Shown here piece after piece: positions 6,885-6,925 of a DNA stretch of 6,925 bases. Within the stretch, counting starts at the first letter, position 1, and the number at the start of each line of letters is the position of its first letter. Made by a program: the position numbers and the translations under genes. The notes beneath the pieces are model-generated. The model ran no database searches, was not told the DNA's origin, and saw only the letters and a program-made list of their open reading frames with translations. The DNA is from DATBHZ01 sp036557185 (GTDB lineage: Bacteria > Actinomycetota > Acidimicrobiia > IMCC26256 > JAENVU01). The stretch is from NCBI GenBank assembly GCA_036557185.1, contig DATBHZ010000019.1, forward strand, positions 1 to 6,925, in the 5' to 3' direction.

Positions 6885-6925
6885 ATGCAAGTAGCGATCG
6901 GCCTCTATCCCGGGTTCACCGCCCT
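6885..6925 (+). CDS. Probable DJ-1/PfpI family protein, first 13 codons (3' truncated by window)
   Basis: Only MQVAIGLYPGFTA is visible before the window ends. This beginning (short strand, then a Y-P-G-F/M-T-A turn) matches the usual start of DJ-1/PfpI proteins, and a stand-alone DJ-1/PfpI gene is commonly found next to GlxA-type regulators. A good Shine-Dalgarno site 7 nt upstream and the short 24-nt distance from the regulator support the gene and co-transcription. With so few residues the family call is tentative; subfamily and any catalytic Cys cannot be seen. Confidence 0.6.
   Translation, partial: MQVAIGLYPGFTA

Noticed and set aside
5781..6890. Upstream extension of the GntR frame giving a 608-residue protein
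   Set aside because: The added 370 residues are antisense to the well-supported GlxA gene and cross the promoter/operator. The family N-terminus begins exactly at ATG 5780.

Overview
The window is uniformly GC-rich, with strong G/C preference at third codon positions. It looks like chromosomal DNA of an actinobacterium-like organism. The support is an MmpL-type exporter, a GntR/HutC regulator with a UTRA domain, a GlxA-type DJ-1/AraC regulator, GTG/leaderless-style starts and very tight gene packing. The lineage is inferred only; nothing seen fixes the class or genus. Coding density is close to complete. The one real non-coding gap is a 102-bp divergent promoter region at 5781-5882. I see no tRNA, rRNA, CRISPR array, insertion sequence or phage gene.

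Left edge (2-640, + strand): the C-terminal part of a radical SAM protein whose tail carries a CCAEP motif. This is the hallmark of the CUAEP/CCAEP-tail radical SAM (seleno)protein group, whose function is not established. Here the position that is selenocysteine in some relatives is an ordinary TGC cysteine codon. Its last 35 bp overlap, tail to tail, the end of the next gene on the other strand.

Centre (606-5780, - strand): a three-gene block read right to left. It begins with a GntR/HutC-UTRA regulator (5780 to 5064). Next is a mitochondrial-type aconitase (5071 to 2789), and last an MMPL-family exporter with 12 predicted membrane segments (2843 to 606). Each gene overlaps the next, by 8 bp and 55 bp, so co-transcription and translational coupling are likely. 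A promoter with a -35, a 17-nt spacer and a -10 lies just upstream of the regulator. A perfect inverted repeat, CTGTCTGGACAG, lies inside the spacer. This suggests that the regulator represses itself and, with it, aconitase and the exporter. The -10 is placed so that transcription would begin at the regulator's own ATG (leaderless).

Right (5883-6925, + strand, divergent): a GlxA-type regulator made of a DJ-1/PfpI domain fused to an AraC DNA-binding domain. After 24 nt, with a clear Shine-Dalgarno site, comes the start of what appears to be a stand-alone DJ-1/PfpI protein, cut off by the window end.

The most interesting points are the CCAEP-tail radical SAM protein and the unusual GntR-aconitase-MMPL operon with its compact operator/promoter. 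Neither is proven to be a new system by this sequence alone.
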